Shown: positions 1-8,689, counted from the stretch's first letter. The stretch: DNA of 64,000 nucleotides from Bdellovibrionota bacterium (GCA_040386775.1 JAZKEU010000009.1:130568-194567), one strand, 5' to 3'. Numbers and translations are program-made. The notes: generated by a model from the letters alone, not told the origin.

Positions 1-1
1 T

Positions 2-415
2 AAACCATTGATCGGGCCAGCAGCTTTGAAAGGCGCAAAAGTTACGGTTGTTGTAACTCAACAAGATCGTGGACCTAAAATTCTAATCTTAAAAAAGAAA
101 AGAAGAAAAGGTTACAGAAGAATGAATGGTCACAGACAACCTTTCACTCAATTATTCGTATTATCAATCACTGCTGGCGGACAAACAGTTAAAGCTGAAA
201 CAAAAGCACACGTCATTGATCCAATGAAAAAACTAGAGAGAATGGAAGCTCACGAAGCAAAACTTCAAGCTCTATCAAGAGAAGAAAGAGTTGCGAAGAA
301 GACTGCGAAATCTCAAAAGAAAATCGCGAAAAAAGTAACTGCTCCTAAGAAAAAAGCTAAAAAAGTAGTTAAGAAAAAAGCACCAGCGAAGAAAAAGAAA
401 ACAACAAAAAAATAA
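2..415 (+). CDS. rplU: 50S ribosomal protein L21, 5' end cut by window edge
   Basis: This is the C-terminal part of large-subunit protein L21. The frame is open from the first bases of the window, so the true start lies outside. The L21 signature KRRKGYRRMNGHRQP is clear. After the normal end of the family the protein carries about 50 extra residues that are almost only Lys, Ala, Val and Thr, resembling a histone H1 tail. Ordinary L21 proteins end soon after the signature region, so this tail is an addition; it could bind rRNA or nucleic acid nonspecifically. It is followed 32 bp later by rpmA, the usual partner, and by obgE. Confidence 0.95.
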   Translation, partial: KPLIGPAALKGAKVTVVVTQQDRGPKILILKKKRRKGYRRMNGHRQPFTQLFVLSITAGGQTVKAETKAHVIDPMKKLERMEAHEAKLQALSREERVAKKTAKSQKKIAKKVTAPKKKAKKVVKKKAPAKKKKTTKK

Positions 416-447
416 TTCAGAAAAAGTAAGTAATTTAGGGAGACATC

Positions 448-726
448 ATGGCATCGAAAAAAGCGGGCGGTAGTACCAGAAACGGTAGAGACTCACAAAG
501 TAAAAGATTAGGCGTAAAGAAATTTGGTGGCGAAACTGTAAAATCAGGAATGATTATTATTCGTCAAAGAGGAACACAAGTTCAGCCAGGTAAAAATGTA
601 GGTCTTGGAAGAGATCATACGATTTTTGCCGTAGCAGCAGGAACTGTTCTTTTTGAACGTGTAAACAAAACGAAACTTAAAGTTTCAGTTGTTCCAACAA
701 CAGTAGCAGCGGGAAAAGCTTCTTAA
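448..726 (+). CDS. rpmA: 50S ribosomal protein L27
   Basis: L27 is the large-subunit protein whose N-terminus reaches toward the peptidyl transferase centre. The protein has 92 residues, normal for the family, and begins [16 protein letters not shown], the canonical N-terminus without the cleavable extension found in Firmicutes. The internal [17 protein letters not shown] segment is also typical. A GGGAG ribosome binding site lies just before the ATG. It sits between rplU and obgE in the widely conserved order, and a hairpin with a T-run follows it, so rplU-rpmA probably form one transcript. Confidence 0.97.
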   Translation: MASKKAGGSTRNGRDSQSKRLGVKKFGGETVKSGMIIIRQRGTQVQPGKNVGLGRDHTIFAVAAGTVLFERVNKTKLKVSVVPTTVAAGKAS

Positions 727-761
727 TTTAAGAGCTTTCCGATCAGCATAAGACAACACAT

Positions 762-799
762 AAAAAAAGTACGCCCATAAAGCGTGCTTTTTTTATTTT
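762..799 (+). terminator. Rho-independent terminator after rpmA
   Basis: An A-rich left side, a stem AAGTACGC / GCGTGCTT with one G-U pair, then a run of seven T and TATTTT. It lies between rpmA and obgE and can end the ribosomal transcript. Confidence 0.75.
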
Positions 800-808
800 A
801 GGATAAAG

Positions 809-1843
809 ATGAAGTTTGTAGATGAAGCAGTGATAACTGTCGAGTCAGGGAGAGGGGGCCCGGGCAAAGTCAGTTTCCGTAGAGATAAATTAGTTGCGCG
901 TGGCGGACCCGACGGTGGTGATGGCGGTCGTGGAGGCAGTGTCATTTTTAAAGCAACCTCTCACTTGAATTCCCTCTTGGGTTTAAAATACAAAAAAGTT
1001 TTTAGAGCTAGCGACGGTGAACCCGGAGGAGCCTCGAGACACACAGGACCAGATGGTCAAGATGTCATTCTAGAATTTCCAATCGGCACTATTATTCGTG
1101 AGAAAAATTCCGACGATACATTAGAACTTACTGTGCACGGCAAAGAGTACGTTTACCTTAAGGGTGGCCGTGGTGGAAAAGGAAACAACTTCTTCAAAAA
1201 CTCCATCAACCAAGCACCTATGTTTGCTCAACCTGGAGAGCCTGGGGAAAAAAGAGAAATCAAAATTGAATTAAAACTTCTAGCAGACGTAGGCATTATT
1301 GGATTCCCGAATGCAGGGAAGTCTACGCTCATTTCTAAAATCTCCGCGGCTCGCCCAAAAGTGGCAGACTATCCGTTCACTACTCTTGTTCCCAATCTTG
1401 GTGTAGTGGATTCTGGAGATTACACCACATTTGTGGTGGCGGACATTCCAGGGTTAATTCCAGGAGCGCATGCAGGTGCTGGTTTAGGAGTGAAATTTTT
1501 AAAACACATCGAAAAAACAAAATGCTTTTTACATTTAATCGACGTGAGTCAGTTCAACGAATACAAGCCAATGGAAAGTTTTGAGCTTATTAATCATGAA
1601 TTAAAGGCCTACGATGACACCAAGCAATCGGAAGAGCCTTTGGCAACAAGGCCGCAGATCGTTGCCCTCAACAAGTGTGACATTGTAGATGCTGATGAAC
1701 TCCAAGGAATTAAAAGATCATTCGAGAAAAAAGGTTACAAGGTATTTATGATTTCGGGCCTTAGCGGCTACGGACTGAAAGACGTGGTTTTTGCTTTAAA
1801 AAAATTAATCGATAAACAAGCTTTGCAAGCAGCAGAAGGATAA
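809..1843 (+). CDS. obgE: Obg family GTPase (ObgE/CgtA)
   Basis: Essential GTPase of late 50S subunit assembly and growth-rate control. The first about 158 residues form the glycine-rich Obg fold (repeated GG, GDGGRGG and GGRGGKGN stretches). The G domain follows with G1 GFPNAGKST, G3 DIPG and G4 NKCD. At 344 residues it lacks a separate C-terminal OCT domain, as in many Gram-negative forms. It follows rpmA, the common order, and nadD starts 2 bp after its stop, so the two are likely translated from one message. Confidence 0.96.
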   Translation: MKFVDEAVITVESGRGGPGKVSFRRDKLVARGGPDGGDGGRGGSVIFKATSHLNSLLGLKYKKVFRASDGEPGGASRHTGPDGQDVILEFPIGTIIREKNSDDTLELTVHGKEYVYLKGGRGGKGNNFFKNSINQAPMFAQPGEPGEKREIKIELKLLADVGIIGFPNAGKSTLISKISAARPKVADYPFTTLVPNLGVVDSGDYTTFVVADIPGLIPGAHAGAGLGVKFLKHIEKTKCFLHLIDVSQFNEYKPMESFELINHELKAYDDTKQSEEPLATRPQIVALNKCDIVDADELQGIKRSFEKKGYKVFMISGLSGYGLKDVVFALKKLIDKQALQAAEG

Positions 1844-1844
1844 T

Positions 1845-2879
1845 ATGGCAGAAAAAATAGGAATATTTGGCGGAAGTTTCAATCCAATCCACGCAGGACA
1901 CTTGAATAGCCTTCGTTATGTGATGAAGAAAAATAAACTTTCCAAAGTTTTTTTAGTCCCCAATAACAAAAATCCATTAAGAGAAGCAAGTGAAGATATG
2001 CCTTCTGGCGATCATCGCGTGAATATGATTAAGCTTGCATTAAAAGATGAAAAAAATGTTTCTGTAGATGAGCAAGAAGTCAATCGTGGCGGGACAAGCT
2101 ACACCATCGAAACAATTCGTTTCTACGAATCAAAATATGGATCAGAAAACATTTTCTTTATCATGGGAGCGGATAGTTTTGAGAGTTTTGATCAATGGAA
2201 AAATTATGAAGACATTTTAAAAGCTTCAAACCTCATTGTAACAACCAGACCTCACTCGGAACTTCCTTTCGAAGTTGAGGATTTTCCAAAAGGACTTCAG
2301 CCATTAGTAAAGAATTTTGAACCCAATGGCGTGGCGAAGCTAAAATCTGGAAGACAAATTATCTACACACAACTTGAAGACCTGGATGTTTCGGCAACTC
2401 AAATTAGAAAAAGATTTAAATTAAGAAGAAGCGTAGATTCATTTTTAAACTTTGAAGTTGAGCAATACATTAAAGAACACGATCTTTATGCGCCCCTCGA
2501 CAAGAAAATTCCTGATTTCGAAGAATTCACAAAGCTTTGCGCCCAAGTTCTCTTTGACAAAAAAGCCATTGCCGTTCGTGGTTTTGATTTGAGAAAAATG
2601 AATGCTCCAAGTGAATACTCATTGGTTTGCTCAGGAACAAGTACCAAGCAAACGGTATCACTTGCGAACTCTCTCGTTCGCTATGTGAAAGAAGAATACA
2701 ATGTTCTACCGATCAGCTTAGAAGGGCTCGATGAAGGTCGCTGGGTTCTAGTGGATTATGGAGCACTCATTGTTCATGTATTCTATGATTATGTTCGTAA
2801 TGAATACCGCCTAGAAGAATTGTGGAGAGAAGGTATCGATTTACAGCTCAAAGACACAGCGGCCCCGCCGAAAAAATAA
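1845..2879 (+). CDS. nadD: NadD-RsfS fusion: nicotinate-nucleotide adenylyltransferase plus ribosome silencing factor
   Basis: One frame of 344 residues joins two proteins normally encoded by neighbouring genes. Residues 1 to about 205 are NadD, which makes deamido-NAD from nicotinate mononucleotide and ATP: the nucleotidyl-transfer motif GGSFNPIHAGH is at the N-terminus and the SATQIRKRF motif closes the domain. Residues from about 220 are RsfS (Iojap family), which binds L14 and blocks subunit joining: CSGTSTKQT, EGLDEGRWVLVDYG and VHVF match that family. The linker is short and the frame uninterrupted. The obgE-nadD-rsfS-rlmH order is otherwise standard, so the fusion probably arose by loss of the stop between adjacent genes. 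Confidence 0.93.
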   Translation: MAEKIGIFGGSFNPIHAGHLNSLRYVMKKNKLSKVFLVPNNKNPLREASEDMPSGDHRVNMIKLALKDEKNVSVDEQEVNRGGTSYTIETIRFYESKYGSENIFFIMGADSFESFDQWKNYEDILKASNLIVTTRPHSELPFEVEDFPKGLQPLVKNFEPNGVAKLKSGRQIIYTQLEDLDVSATQIRKRFKLRRSVDSFLNFEVEQYIKEHDLYAPLDKKIPDFEEFTKLCAQVLFDKKAIAVRGFDLRKMNAPSEYSLVCSGTSTKQTVSLANSLVRYVKEEYNVLPISLEGLDEGRWVLVDYGALIVHVFYDYVRNEYRLEELWREGIDLQLKDTAAPPKK

Positions 2880-2881
2880 TC

Positions 2882-3352
2882 ATGAAGGTTATCTTTTTAT
2901 ATATCGAATCTCAGAAAGAAGATTGGGCTTTAGAAGCTCAATCTCTTTATACGGAGAAAATAAAAAGATTTTCCGAGTTTGAAATCATTAAAATCAAAAG
3001 CCCATCCATCGCACGAGATAATAAAGCACATAAAATTGAAGAAGAATCCAAAATGATTCTTGGAAAACTAAAGAGTGATGATTATTTTATCCTTTTTGAT
3101 GAAGAGGGAAAAATCTTCGATTCAATTGCCTTTGCGCAGAATTTTAAGAAAATTCAAGAATCAAATCCTAAGAGAATAGTTTTCCTCATCGGTGGTGCTT
3201 TCGGCGTTTCAACAGAGGTAAAGGCGAGAGCGAATCAAAAGCTTTCACTTTCAAAGATGGTAATGAATCATCACGTCGCTCTCACTATGGCCTTAGAACA
3301 AATTTACCGCACTTTCACAATCCTAAAAGGCATCCCCTACCATAATTCTTAA
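2882..3352 (+). CDS. rlmH: 23S rRNA pseudouridine-1915 N3-methyltransferase
   Basis: RlmH is a small SPOUT methyltransferase that methylates pseudouridine 1915 in helix 69 of 23S rRNA. The protein has 156 residues, the normal length, counting from the ATG immediately after the nadD-rsfS stop. A longer reading from 2822 only adds residues overlapping the upstream gene. Family marks are the N-terminal MKVIFLYI strand, FLIGGAFGVS (the SAM-binding glycine loop) and the C-terminal H-V-A-L-T...EQIYR-T segment ending in YHNS. The usual neighbour is rsfS, which here is fused to nadD. Confidence 0.95.
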   Translation: MKVIFLYIESQKEDWALEAQSLYTEKIKRFSEFEIIKIKSPSIARDNKAHKIEEESKMILGKLKSDDYFILFDEEGKIFDSIAFAQNFKKIQESNPKRIVFLIGGAFGVSTEVKARANQKLSLSKMVMNHHVALTMALEQIYRTFTILKGIPYHNS

Positions 3353-3426
3353 GACTTCGGACAAACCGACGAGAATCGACATCATAATTCTTAACAAAGA
3401 GTACATTTTGATTTATTTTTGAGTTT

Positions 3427-4932
3427 ATGAAAGCTCTTCTTATTATCCTTGATGGTTTCGGTCATTCTGAAAAACACGAACACAACGCTATTTATATGGC
3501 TAAGACGCCAACCATAGATAGTTTGATGAAGACGTATCCGCATAGCTTGCTGAAGAATTCAGGCGAGGCTGTTGGCTTGCCTGAGGGAATTATGGGAAAC
3601 TCAGAAGTAGGTCACTTAAATCTTGGTGCCGGTCGAGTGGTCTATCAAGAACTTACCAGAATTAATAAATTCATTCGTGAAAAAGGTTTTCACACTCTTC
3701 CTGATATTCAAAGAATTGCACAAAACCCTATGGGCGCTTTACACTTTATCGGGCTTCTTTCAGACGGAGGAGTGCATTCGGATCAAAAGCATTTATTGAA
3801 ATTGGTTGAATCGGTTAGAACTCTTTCCAAAGATAAGCCGATCTTTATTCATGTCATCACGGATGGAAGAGATACTCCTCCGAAAAGTGGAATAGATTTT
3901 GTTAAAGAACTACAACATCAAGTTGATCTCTTGCCAAATGTGCAAATTGCAACCGTTGTTGGTAGGTTCTATGCGATGGATAGAGATCAAAGATGGGAAA
4001 GAGTGGAAATAGCTTACAAAGCTCTGACTCAAGAGGGCTCAGTAGAAGAATTCGATTCTGCGGAAGAAGCAGTTCTGGATGCTTATAAAAAAGAAGAAAC
4101 AGATGAGTTTATTTTACCAAGACAAATCCGCGGAGGCGTGAGAATTTCTCCGCAAGATCAGGTGATGTTCTTTAACTACCGTGCCGACAGAGCCAGAGAA
4201 ATTTCTCTAGCAATCGCTGGTCCAGGCTTTGATAAATTCACAACGCCAGTCAAAGTTTTTTCAGAAAATTGGGTAACGATGACAAGATATCAAAAAGATT
4301 TTCCATTTAGACCACTATTTGATCAAGACTCTCTCAAAAATATTTTAGGTGAAATTGTCTCTCAAAAAGGATTTAAACAACTGCGCGTTGCCGAGACAGA
4401 AAAATATGCGCACGTAACATATTTCTTTAACGGGGGATTAGAAAAAGCATTCGATGGCGAAGATCGGATTTTGATTCCGTCTCCTAAAGAAGTAAAAACT
4501 TACGATGAAAAACCCGAGATGAGCGCGTTTGAGGTTACAGATAAACTTCTTGAAGGAATGGACAAAGATTATAAATTGATCGTGGTGAATTACGCGAACG
4601 GCGATATGGTTGGCCACACAGGAAACGAGCAGGCCGCAATTAAGGCTGTCGAGACTCTTGATAAGTGTGTTGAAAAGTTGGTAAGTAAAGCTCAAGCAAG
4701 AAATTTCGATGTGATCATTACGGCGGACCATGGGAACTGCGAAGAAATGATTTCGGAAACTGGCGAGGCAATGACCCAGCATTCGATGAATCCGGTTCCC
4801 TGTATCTTGGTTTCTGAAAAACATAAAAACGTAAAAATGCATGACGGAGCCCTCTGCGATGTGGCCCCAACGATATTAAAGCTATTCAATTGGGAAAAAC
4901 CGGCGGATATGTCTGGAAATCCTCTTTTTTAA
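3427..4932 (+). CDS. gpmI: 2,3-bisphosphoglycerate-independent phosphoglycerate mutase
   Basis: Manganese-dependent enzyme interconverting 3- and 2-phosphoglycerate in glycolysis and gluconeogenesis. The 501-residue length is normal. The N-terminal ILDGFG metal site, the catalytic serine in GNSEVGH, the HVITDGRDTPP segment of the transferase domain and the C-terminal TADHGNCEEM metal site are all present, so it should be active. No separate terminator is seen before the next gene 37 bp downstream. Confidence 0.97.
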   Translation: MKALLIILDGFGHSEKHEHNAIYMAKTPTIDSLMKTYPHSLLKNSGEAVGLPEGIMGNSEVGHLNLGAGRVVYQELTRINKFIREKGFHTLPDIQRIAQNPMGALHFIGLLSDGGVHSDQKHLLKLVESVRTLSKDKPIFIHVITDGRDTPPKSGIDFVKELQHQVDLLPNVQIATVVGRFYAMDRDQRWERVEIAYKALTQEGSVEEFDSAEEAVLDAYKKEETDEFILPRQIRGGVRISPQDQVMFFNYRADRAREISLAIAGPGFDKFTTPVKVFSENWVTMTRYQKDFPFRPLFDQDSLKNILGEIVSQKGFKQLRVAETEKYAHVTYFFNGGLEKAFDGEDRILIPSPKEVKTYDEKPEMSAFEVTDKLLEGMDKDYKLIVVNYANGDMVGHTGNEQAAIKAVETLDKCVEKLVSKAQARNFDVIITADHGNCEEMISETGEAMTQHSMNPVPCILVSEKHKNVKMHDGALCDVAPTILKLFNWEKPADMSGNPLF

Positions 4933-4969
4933 ATGAATCTCGGACAAAAATTTACGTGAGATCGTAGGT

Positions 4970-5623
4970 ATGCGATTTCTCGCACTTGGCATATTTGCAG
5001 TGATATGGGGAATGAATTCTTATTTTAGAAATTGCAAAAATTGCGGACTCAGTTTTTTCCATAATGATTTTAATCCCATAGATTTCTTTTGTAAGAAGTG
5101 TTGGTTTGAATTGGAAAAATACAAAACACCGACTCAATTTAAAATCTACAAATCTCCGGAAGTTTTAGTCAGGCCACTATTTTTGTGGGATGAAAAAGAA
5201 AGTGAGGTCGGAAATCTGATCCACGGATTGAAGGGTGGAACACCTTTCGAGATTATCCGTAAGCTTTCCTTAGAAATCATTGCCAGGGAATCTCCGGCGC
5301 AGGACGCTATTATTGTGCCGGTTCCCTCGTCCAAAGTCGGGGAAAAAGACCATGCTTATCAGATCGCAAATATCATTTCTGAGGAACTGGGATTGCGGCT
5401 ATGGTGCGGTCTTCGATGGGAAAATAAAAGCACGAATCAAAAGTTCCTGAAGAAAACCGAGAGGTTCGTAAGCACCATGACAAAGACCGAAAGATTACCG
5501 CCCACCAGACAAGTGATTCTCATAGACGATTTGGTGACAACGGGAGCTACGGCGACGGCTGCTTACAAAGCCATCAAAAGTCTAAATCAAATTGAAGTTT
5601 GGGCACTTGCTTGCAGGATTTGA
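4970..5623 (+). CDS. ComF family phosphoribosyltransferase-like protein
   Basis: This resembles ComF/GntX, linked to DNA uptake and use. The N-terminus has a CxxC...CxxC zinc-binding pair (CKNCG and FCKKC) and the C-terminal half is a type I PRTase fold with the PRPP loop VILIDDLVTTGAT. At 217 residues it is near family size. The start is uncertain: the first ATG gives a hydrophobic 14-residue lead, and a second ATG at 5012 would begin right before the zinc site; neither has a strong ribosome binding site. The next gene starts close to or inside its end. Confidence 0.85.
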   Translation: MRFLALGIFAVIWGMNSYFRNCKNCGLSFFHNDFNPIDFFCKKCWFELEKYKTPTQFKIYKSPEVLVRPLFLWDEKESEVGNLIHGLKGGTPFEIIRKLSLEIIARESPAQDAIIVPVPSSKVGEKDHAYQIANIISEELGLRLWCGLRWENKSTNQKFLKKTERFVSTMTKTERLPPTRQVILIDDLVTTGATATAAYKAIKSLNQIEVWALACRI

Positions 5624-5648
5624 CAGATTACTGATAAAATTAACAGAT

Positions 5649-6992
5649 ATGATTTTTTCCTTTATTGCACCTTTTATAGTTGCGACCGTCGTTCTTGTCC
5701 CAAAAACAGGAGTCGAGGACAAAAAGCAACCGGAGATTTCTGAAGAAGCAGAAGCATCTGCATCTAAAGAAGTTCCTGTGATCAAGGAAGAAAAAAAAGA
5801 AGGAGTCATAACCCTCAGGAAAGCTGCGCCCAAATATAAATACATCAAAGTTGGGAAAGGAAAAAAGGCTAAGAGAAAAAAAGTTTTGATTAAAGAAGCT
5901 CCCTCCAAAACAGAATTTGACGAAGAAAATTTAGATGCCATTTACGAAAAAGAGCGTAAGTATTTCAATACAACTCGTGAAGCATTTTTTAAAAAGAAAA
6001 AAACATCATCAGGCGTTTCGGGTGCCTTAGCATCTATTCCAGCAGCAGTTGCGAATTCTATAGCGGTAAATGTCTCTGAGGCAAAAATTGCAAGAACACC
6101 AAAACCTCCTCCTCCACCGGCAAAACCTGTAATGCAAACCGCAGAGCAATTCTTGAACGTAGAAGATGCCATTCAAGAAAAAAGAAAAATCGCTGCAAAA
6201 AATTCTGAGAAATTCGAGAGACTAGAGAAGGCTGAAAAAAAATTAGCCGAACTCAAAGAAAAGAAAAAATCTAAAACAGATAAAGATAAGGCACCCTTAA
6301 CAGATGCGGAAGTCAAAGATGAGCTTCAGCAAGAGATGTTGCGTGCGGTGGTCATAGAAGGCGAAGCCACAGAAAATAAGCGCGGTCCAAGTTCGTTGAA
6401 GGAAGATCCTAAAAAAATCCTTAAAAAGATCGAAACCAAATACATCACTCACTTTGTGAGAATAGATGTAAAGTCTGAGGTTACCCAGGCCCTTTTAGAG
6501 CGTACAAAAACCTATACGGGGAAGCTTTATATGGCTCCGGAAGGTCGTTTTAAGATGGATATGAAGGAGCCCAATAAGCATATGTTGCTTATGAATGGTA
6601 AAAATATCTGGGTGGTAGATTATCCTCTTGACGAGACGCAGGATAAAGTTCAAATACTACACTCTAAATCAGCCAAGAACCTGAAAAACCAAGCTTTTTT
6701 AGATATTTTTATGGGCGTTGGCAGTTTAGAAAAAAGATTTAAAATCGAGAGTTCAGATAAAAAAAATGATGAAATTACATACAAACTTATTCCAAAAGAA
6801 AAAGATGCACAAATTGAGCGAGTCGAACTCAAAGTTGACGTTCAAGCTGAGCTCATCTCCAGCATCACTTTCTGGGATTCATTGGGCAATAAAACACAGC
6901 TCAGGTTTAGCGAACAAGACTTCAGTGAAAAAGTGGACAAAGAAATCTTCAAATTTAAGCCTCCGAAGGACGCTGCCATTACCTACCTCTAG
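5649..6992 (+). CDS. LolA-like outer-membrane lipoprotein carrier domain with long charged N-terminal region
   Basis: The C-terminal about 200 residues look like the LolA/LolB fold that carries lipoproteins through the periplasm (the YTGKLYMAPEGRFKMDM stretch, MNGKNIWVVDYP and the late FKFKPPKDA strand). Before it come some 240 residues rich in Lys, Glu and Ala with a Pro run (PKPPPPPAKP), predicted coiled coil or disordered. The chosen ATG gives a hydrophobic segment (MIFSFIAPFIVATVVLV) suited to export or anchoring; an earlier TTG at 5592 overlaps the upstream gene. Ordinary LolA has about 200 residues, so the tether-like extension is unusual. The ATG of rimO lies 16 bp after its stop. Confidence 0.7.
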   Translation: MIFSFIAPFIVATVVLVPKTGVEDKKQPEISEEAEASASKEVPVIKEEKKEGVITLRKAAPKYKYIKVGKGKKAKRKKVLIKEAPSKTEFDEENLDAIYEKERKYFNTTREAFFKKKKTSSGVSGALASIPAAVANSIAVNVSEAKIARTPKPPPPPAKPVMQTAEQFLNVEDAIQEKRKIAAKNSEKFERLEKAEKKLAELKEKKKSKTDKDKAPLTDAEVKDELQQEMLRAVVIEGEATENKRGPSSLKEDPKKILKKIETKYITHFVRIDVKSEVTQALLERTKTYTGKLYMAPEGRFKMDMKEPNKHMLLMNGKNIWVVDYPLDETQDKVQILHSKSAKNLKNQAFLDIFMGVGSLEKRFKIESSDKKNDEITYKLIPKEKDAQIERVELKVDVQAELISSITFWDSLGNKTQLRFSEQDFSEKVDKEIFKFKPPKDAAITYL

Positions 6993-7007
6993 CTGCGAGA
7001 TAATTTA

Positions 7008-8417
7008 ATGATAAAAAATAGCCAAGAACAGGAATCAAACACTTCGACGCAAAAAAATGCCCAAAAAAGAAAAGTACACTTTATTAGCTTGGGTTGTCCT
7101 AAGAATTTAGTGGATTCAGAAATGATGATTGGTTCCCTCACGCAATCAGATTATGTGATCACAGACAGCGCGGAAGATGCAGAAACTATCATCGTAAATA
7201 CATGTGGATTTATCGAAGACGCAAAAAAAGAATCTCTTTCTACAATCTTTGAAATGTCTCGCATGAAAGAAGATGGAAAGCTAAAACAGCTCGTAGTGGC
7301 GGGCTGCCTCACGCAACGATACAAAGAAGATCTAGTGAATGATCTTCCTGAAGCTGACGTATTCGTAGGATCTGGGGAATTCCAAAACATCGTAAAAATC
7401 CTAGACGAAAACAGATTGGATGCGACGAAGAAAAGATTCTTCAATCTTCCAACTTATTTACAACAAGAAAACACTCCGAGAGTGAACTCACAAATGCCTC
7501 ATAGAGCTTACTTAAAAATTTCTGAAGGTTGTTTAAAAAGATGTGCATTCTGTGCAATTCCAAAAATCAGAGGAAACCTTCAGTCACGAACTATAGAAAA
7601 TGTGGTGAACGAAGCGAAGCTTCTGGTCGCTGGCGGAGTAAAAGAACTGAATGTGATCTCTCATGACTTTACAGATTACGGTTGGGATCTTCGTAGAAAA
7701 GATCCAGAAAATATGACAAGCCCAGTAGAGCTTTTAAGAAGACTTTCGGATATTAAAGGACTTGATTGGGTGAGAGTACTTTATCTATATCCAGATGGCA
7801 TCACTCCCGAAATGGTAAAATTGGTAAAAGAAAAAAATAATTTGGTTAAGTATTTCGATATGCCTCTTCAGCACATCAACAATGAAATGTTGAAGAGAAT
7901 GAATCGCAAAATGACTAGAGAAGAAATTCAACAAGCGATCACAAATATCAGAACTGAAATTCCAGATGCTGTGATCAGAACTCAATTCATCGTTGGATTC
8001 CCAGGTGAAACAGAAGAGTATTTCCAAGAATTATTAGACTTTGTTAAAGAACAAAAATTCGACCGCGTTGGCTGCTTTAAATATTCTCCCGAAGAAAGCA
8101 CTGCCGGCGGCAAAATGACAGATCAAATTGATGAAGATATCAAAGAAGATCGCTTTCACAGATTGATGTCACTCCAGCTTCCAATTTCCAAAAAGAAACA
8201 CAAATCAATGATCGGATCTGTAATAGACGTGATCGTAGAAGGCGTGAGTGAAGAATCAGAACTTTTATTAAAAGGAAGATCATCACAACAAGCCCCAGAC
8301 ATCGATGGCATTGTTTACATTAACGAAGGTGACGCAAAAATCGGTGACCTCGTAAAAGTAGAAATCACCGACGCCATGGAATACGATTTGATTGGAAAAA
8401 TTATTTCCGAAAATTAA
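7008..8417 (+). CDS. rimO: Ribosomal protein S12 methylthiotransferase
   Basis: Radical SAM enzyme that adds a methylthio group to a conserved aspartate of S12. The order is N-terminal UPF0004 domain with its three cysteines (SLGCPKN, NTCGFI, AGCLTQ), radical SAM domain with CLKRCAFC (CxxxCxxC) and a C-terminal TRAM domain. The SLGCPKNLVDSE opening points to RimO rather than MiaB. The N-terminus has about 25 extra polar residues. It is the last gene of the left plus-strand block. Confidence 0.96.
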   Translation: MIKNSQEQESNTSTQKNAQKRKVHFISLGCPKNLVDSEMMIGSLTQSDYVITDSAEDAETIIVNTCGFIEDAKKESLSTIFEMSRMKEDGKLKQLVVAGCLTQRYKEDLVNDLPEADVFVGSGEFQNIVKILDENRLDATKKRFFNLPTYLQQENTPRVNSQMPHRAYLKISEGCLKRCAFCAIPKIRGNLQSRTIENVVNEAKLLVAGGVKELNVISHDFTDYGWDLRRKDPENMTSPVELLRRLSDIKGLDWVRVLYLYPDGITPEMVKLVKEKNNLVKYFDMPLQHINNEMLKRMNRKMTREEIQQAITNIRTEIPDAVIRTQFIVGFPGETEEYFQELLDFVKEQKFDRVGCFKYSPEESTAGGKMTDQIDEDIKEDRFHRLMSLQLPISKKKHKSMIGSVIDVIVEGVSEESELLLKGRSSQQAPDIDGIVYINEGDAKIGDLVKVEITDAMEYDLIGKIISEN

Positions 8418-8500
8418 TCCCCACGTTGAATTACCGGATTAAATTCGAATTTCGAATATTATTTAGACTCTAAACGAAATAAATAAAACATGAATATGAT

Positions 8501-8587
8501 TCTAAAAATGCAAATAGGATCTTTGCTTTAAGCGAAGATCCTATTTGGATGAAACTCCTAGGTCTTAGAAACCAAGGAGCAACACGA
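8501..8587 (+). promoter_or_regulatory. Structured leader A with two hairpins; second hides the ribosome binding site
   Basis: Hairpin 1 has arms at 8512-8527 and 8531-8546 (16 pairs with one G-U, loop TTA). The spacer TTTGGATGAAA follows. Hairpin 2 has arms CTCCTAGGT at 8555-8563 and ACCAAGGAG at 8571-8579 with one A-A mismatch, and its right arm contains the AGGAG ribosome binding site of the small ORF at 8588. A second copy with the same order of elements is at 25191-25274; shared blocks are AAAATGCAA, AGGA, TGCTT..AGC, TTGGATGAA and AAGGAG. An ATG at 8549 is in frame with the small ORF and might add 13 residues. Confidence 0.7.
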
Positions 8588-8689
8588 ATGAAAACCTCTA
8601 CACAGGTATTAATTCGTCAGATTTTGAGTTTTACTTTAATCGTTTTAAGAATTTTGTGGCTTTTGTTACAGATTTTGAATCAATTTTAG
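8588..8689 (+). CDS. 33-residue hydrophobic membrane peptide (copy A)
   Basis: A short ORF with AGGAG eight bases before the ATG. The peptide starts with a polar stretch (MKTSTQ, then V-L-I-R-Q) followed by one long hydrophobic segment containing Leu-Trp at residues 23-24, enough for a single membrane helix. The copy at 25275 has 32 residues and the same LW at residues 23-24, a polar start and an I-L pair at 29-30, although the DNA of the two ORFs has diverged. Purifying selection on the protein pattern together with a conserved leader argues that it is translated. It resembles type I toxin peptides in size and layout but matches none I can name. It lies between rimO and the convergent hpt. 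Confidence 0.6.
   Translation: MKTSTQVLIRQILSFTLIVLRILWLLLQILNQF

Noticed and set aside
4438..4842. 134-codon reverse-strand ORF opposite gpmI
   Set aside because: It has no ribosome binding site and lies fully inside gpmI, whose motifs are intact on the other strand. It is a shadow frame.
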